The notes under the pieces are model-generated. The model had not been told where the DNA came from. It saw only the letters and a list, made by a program, of their open reading frames with translations, and made no database searches. From positions 1 to 7,551 of the forward strand of contig CAZNVG010000049.1 in NCBI GenBank assembly GCA_964576475.1: a DNA stretch of 7,551 nt, given 5' to 3'. This document shows positions 5,968 to 7,551 of the stretch, one piece after another; the stretch's first letter is position 1; every line of letters begins with the position of its first letter. Both the position numbers and the translations under genes were made by a program. The stretch is from CAZNVG01 sp964576475 (lineage in GTDB: Bacteria; Patescibacteriota; Saccharimonadia; Saccharimonadales; CAZNVG01).

Positions 5968-6584
5968 AGTAGATCATGGTCTGCTAAGTAGGCAACTAAG
6001 CCCTTGCCCAGCATTGTCCAACTACGTTCGGCATCGGCAACTTCGGGATCGTTGAGGTCGAAAAAATTCTTGTTACTGTACTGCGGAAACTCCCATAAAC
6101 TACACAGCCAGATGCCTTCACGGTACTTGCTACGGTCATAGCTTTGCGACATTACTCCGGAAACACCGTCAACTGTAAGGCTAAATAAACACTGGCCGCC
6201 TTTAGCTACGGCAATAGATTCTTTCCACTGCATTGTTCGTGCCTCGCCTTGTTTATCGGCCATCAGTTCTAGTATCTTGTCCATGCGCTGGAAATCGTTA
6301 ACGTCTTTTCCGGCAAATCTACGCGTATATAGTGCGTTCCAACCCTCTAGACTTGGTATGATCATTCCACCGTCGGTTGCCACCACAAGCCCTTCAAACT
6401 CCTTTGAAACCTCCACGGCTTTGATGATGGCATTTTCTTCGAACGACTCGCCGTTCTCATCTACTTCTATCTTTAGGCCCGCTTCATCCATTGACTGAAT
6501 ATCAATGTCTTCCGTCGCAAACATATCTTTGATTTTGCGAATCTTGTGTTTATTTCCAGATGCTATTAGTATCTTAGTTTTCAT
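5964..6584 (-). CDS. Ham1/RdgB-like non-canonical purine NTP pyrophosphatase, divergent
   Basis: Family members cleave (d)ITP/XTP to the monophosphate and PPi, keeping deaminated bases out of nucleic acid. The N-terminal half fits well: ILIASGNKHKIRKIKDMF (5-22, the T/SGNxxK triphosphate-binding motif), GESFEENAIIKA (45-56) with Glu50-Asn51, and VVATDGGMIIPSLEG (67-81) standing in for the usual ADDSGL motif. YTRRFAG (86-92) matches the SARYAG element. The C-terminal half departs from the family: GYDPIF and the closing S-H-R specificity motif are missing, replaced by EGIWLCSLWEFPQYSNKNFF (156-175). Total length (206) is normal. The start has a strong GGAGGGG just before the ATG and overlaps the kinase gene by 11 bases. 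Substrate preference may therefore differ from RdgB. I leave out a gene symbol for that reason. Confidence 0.8.
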   Translation of the reverse strand: MKTKILIASGNKHKIRKIKDMFATEDIDIQSMDEAGLKIEVDENGESFEENAIIKAVEVSKEFEGLVVATDGGMIIPSLEGWNALYTRRFAGKDVNDFQRMDKILELMADKQGEARTMQWKESIAVAKGGQCLFSLTVDGVSGVMSQSYDRSKYREGIWLCSLWEFPQYSNKNFFDLNDPEVADAERSWTMLGKGLVAYLADHDLL

Positions 6585-7146
6585 ATCCCCTCCATAGGTT
6601 GGTTAATGTTGATTGCAACTCACGCGCCCCCTGCTGCACACAAATCGAGTTGTCGACAAAGTCCACGCCTATCCCGAGCGTCTGGCCTAGCGATAAAGCC
6701 ATGTCATACTGTAAACCTTGCAGTTCTTCGACCTGGTCACATGAGAGCACTAACCTCTGTCTCGAATCATCCGCAGCTCTGCGTCCGATAATTAGATCCG
6801 GTGAAGCTGTAACACACACAATCCCATTAACCTGCATCGCAGCGACCATGGAACTGTCCTGGGCGGCAACCGGCACACCTTCAATAACAATGTGTGTGTT
6901 CACCAAAAGTCGGCCGTTGTGGTGAGCTATTGAATCTATTGCTCTGGCCGCAAACTGTCGTTGTTCATCAATTGGCAAATGCTTTAGGTCATCACGCTCT
7001 ACTTTAGTATGGACGCGCCGCGCACATGTTAACATTTCGTCACCAAAAGAAGTGGTAGACACTCCTTCGGCGACCAAGAACTCACCAGAAGCCTTTAGTA
7101 AGCTATCCTTGCCAACACCCGAAAGACCACAGTATAGAATTCTCAT
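6574..7146 (-). CDS. Archaeal-type adenylate kinase (AdkA-like)
   Basis: Predicted cytoplasmic nucleoside monophosphate kinase (AMP + ATP to 2 ADP) of 190 residues, resembling the archaeal AdkA family rather than bacterial Adk. Evidence: P-loop GLSGVGKDS (7-15); SFGDEML (33-39), like the archaeal NYGxVM; RDDLKHLPIDEQRQFAARAI (51-70), close to the RDExRKLxxExQKxxQxxA element; LVNTH (81-85), like VDTH; RRAADDSRQRL (122-132), the basic lid-like stretch; and EELQGLQYDMALSLGQTLG (140-158), like the archaeal HQxMNRAAAMAYAVLTG. Two changes stand out: Asp14 where Thr is common in the P-loop, and the missing KTPKGYLPGLP loop, replaced by EGVPVAAQDSS (89-99). So acceptor specificity could be altered. 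The ATG overlaps the upstream stop as ATGA, and its end overlaps the pyrophosphatase, making a coupled nucleotide-handling operon. Confidence 0.82.
   Translation of the reverse strand: MRILYCGLSGVGKDSLLKASGEFLVAEGVSTTSFGDEMLTCARRVHTKVERDDLKHLPIDEQRQFAARAIDSIAHHNGRLLVNTHIVIEGVPVAAQDSSMVAAMQVNGIVCVTASPDLIIGRRAADDSRQRLVLSCDQVEELQGLQYDMALSLGQTLGIGVDFVDNSICVQQGARELQSTLTNLWRGYEN
6587..6593 (-). promoter_or_regulatory. Strong Shine-Dalgarno for the Ham1-like gene
   Basis: Minus-strand GGAGGGG ends two bases before the ATG at 6584; its GGAGG core is four bases away. It lies inside the end of the kinase gene and supports the chosen start despite the 11-base overlap. It is the strongest ribosome-binding site in the window. 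Confidence 0.8.
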
Positions 7147-7551
7147 CTGTAGTCGTCCCCTAGCACTAAAATCTGATTGTTATCTATGGACTTCCTTGTA
7201 TGGATTAGCTCAATCACTGGCATTAGTGCGGTCTTATTAATTGCTGTCTCGGTCATATCTATACTGATTCGTCTTTTGGTTAATGCCACCTGCGTACCGT
7301 CTTCTAGTCGGGCGTAGTGATGCCTACATGCCTTAAGGTATAGTATGCTTTCGAAGCCGCCACTTAACATCGACAGCCCACCGGCATAAGACGGCATAAA
7401 ACTACTGATCGAAGCCTCCCAATCCTTGTCGTCGTTCTTGAGGAATGAGTTGGTCATGGCAAGCATAAAACTAGATGTATTGTGTGGAGCATTTACGCAA
7501 GAATACATACGAGTAAGTTCATACGTATGATTATGGTCGATGCCGTAACGT
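7143..7551 (-). CDS. Unknown protein, 5' end off the window
   Basis: The reading frame is open to the right edge. The visible ATG at 7508 is probably internal, since 14 more in-frame residues precede it without a stop (they include the histidine-rich DHNHTY). About 135 residues are visible and I do not recognise a family. The protein appears soluble, with a Gly/Ser-rich turn (GGLSMLSGGF), a basic patch with KRR, an ISIDMTET strand-like stretch and a C-terminal ILVLGDDYR. A paired histidine (CRHHYA) could bind metal, but this is a guess. The stop overlaps the adenylate kinase start as ATGA, so the two are translated together and probably serve one pathway, perhaps nucleotide metabolism. Confidence 0.7.
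   Translation of the reverse strand, partial: RYGIDHNHTYELTRMYSCVNAPHNTSSFMLAMTNSFLKNDDKDWEASISSFMPSYAGGLSMLSGGFESILYLKACRHHYARLEDGTQVALTKRRISIDMTETAINKTALMPVIELIHTRKSIDNNQILVLGDDYR

Noticed and set aside
6599..6925. Plus-strand frame of 108 codons opposite the adenylate kinase gene.
   Set aside because: Antisense to conserved kinase motifs, with no Shine-Dalgarno or promoter.

Overview
The window looks like a chromosomal piece of a small-genome bacterium of the candidate phyla radiation, most like Candidatus Saccharibacteria (TM7). This is an inference from gene content. It contains a sensor kinase with a multi-TM N-terminus plus GAF, a single-domain response regulator, a pyruvoyl-dependent arginine decarboxylase, an archaeal-type adenylate kinase, several short lineage-style proteins, very tight gene packing, mid GC (estimated by eye), and UGA used as stop. 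No tRNA, rRNA, IS, CRISPR or phage gene was seen, and no gene-free stretch exceeds about 160 bases.

Layout: (1) 1-1813, minus strand: sensor histidine kinase, cut by the left edge after the phospho-acceptor helix. (2) 1814-1919: short intergenic region with a perfect inverted repeat. (3) 1920-4965, minus strand: a four-gene cluster read in the order pdaD (arginine to agmatine), an unknown membrane protein, a DUF2156 protein (GNAT-fold domain related to lysylphosphatidylglycerol synthase C-termini), and an unknown protein that may be a GNAT-like acyltransferase. The cluster has a good sigma70-type promoter, then a terminator-like hairpin in the pdaD leader, and a probable internal promoter before the last gene. 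(4) 4966-5125: divergent control region. (5) 5126-5967, plus strand: a receiver-only response regulator overlapping by one base with an RppH-like Nudix hydrolase. (6) 5964-7551, minus strand: an unknown 5'-partial gene, an archaeal-type adenylate kinase and a Ham1/RdgB-like NTP pyrophosphatase, all overlapping. The pyrophosphatase ends tail-to-tail with the Nudix gene, with a 4-base stop-codon overlap.

How the genes may work together: the right half is nucleotide handling (NMP kinase, non-canonical NTP pyrophosphatase, Nudix hydrolase) with a phosphorelay receiver attached. The kinase at the left edge could supply phosphate to that receiver, but the genes are 3.3 kb apart and not in one operon. 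The pdaD cluster is the most unusual part. It joins agmatine production to a membrane protein and one or two predicted acyl/aminoacyl-transferase-fold proteins, which suggests an amine or lipid modification pathway rather than plain polyamine synthesis. Two genes have a -10 element only 6-7 bases before their ATG and no Shine-Dalgarno, suggesting leaderless transcripts.
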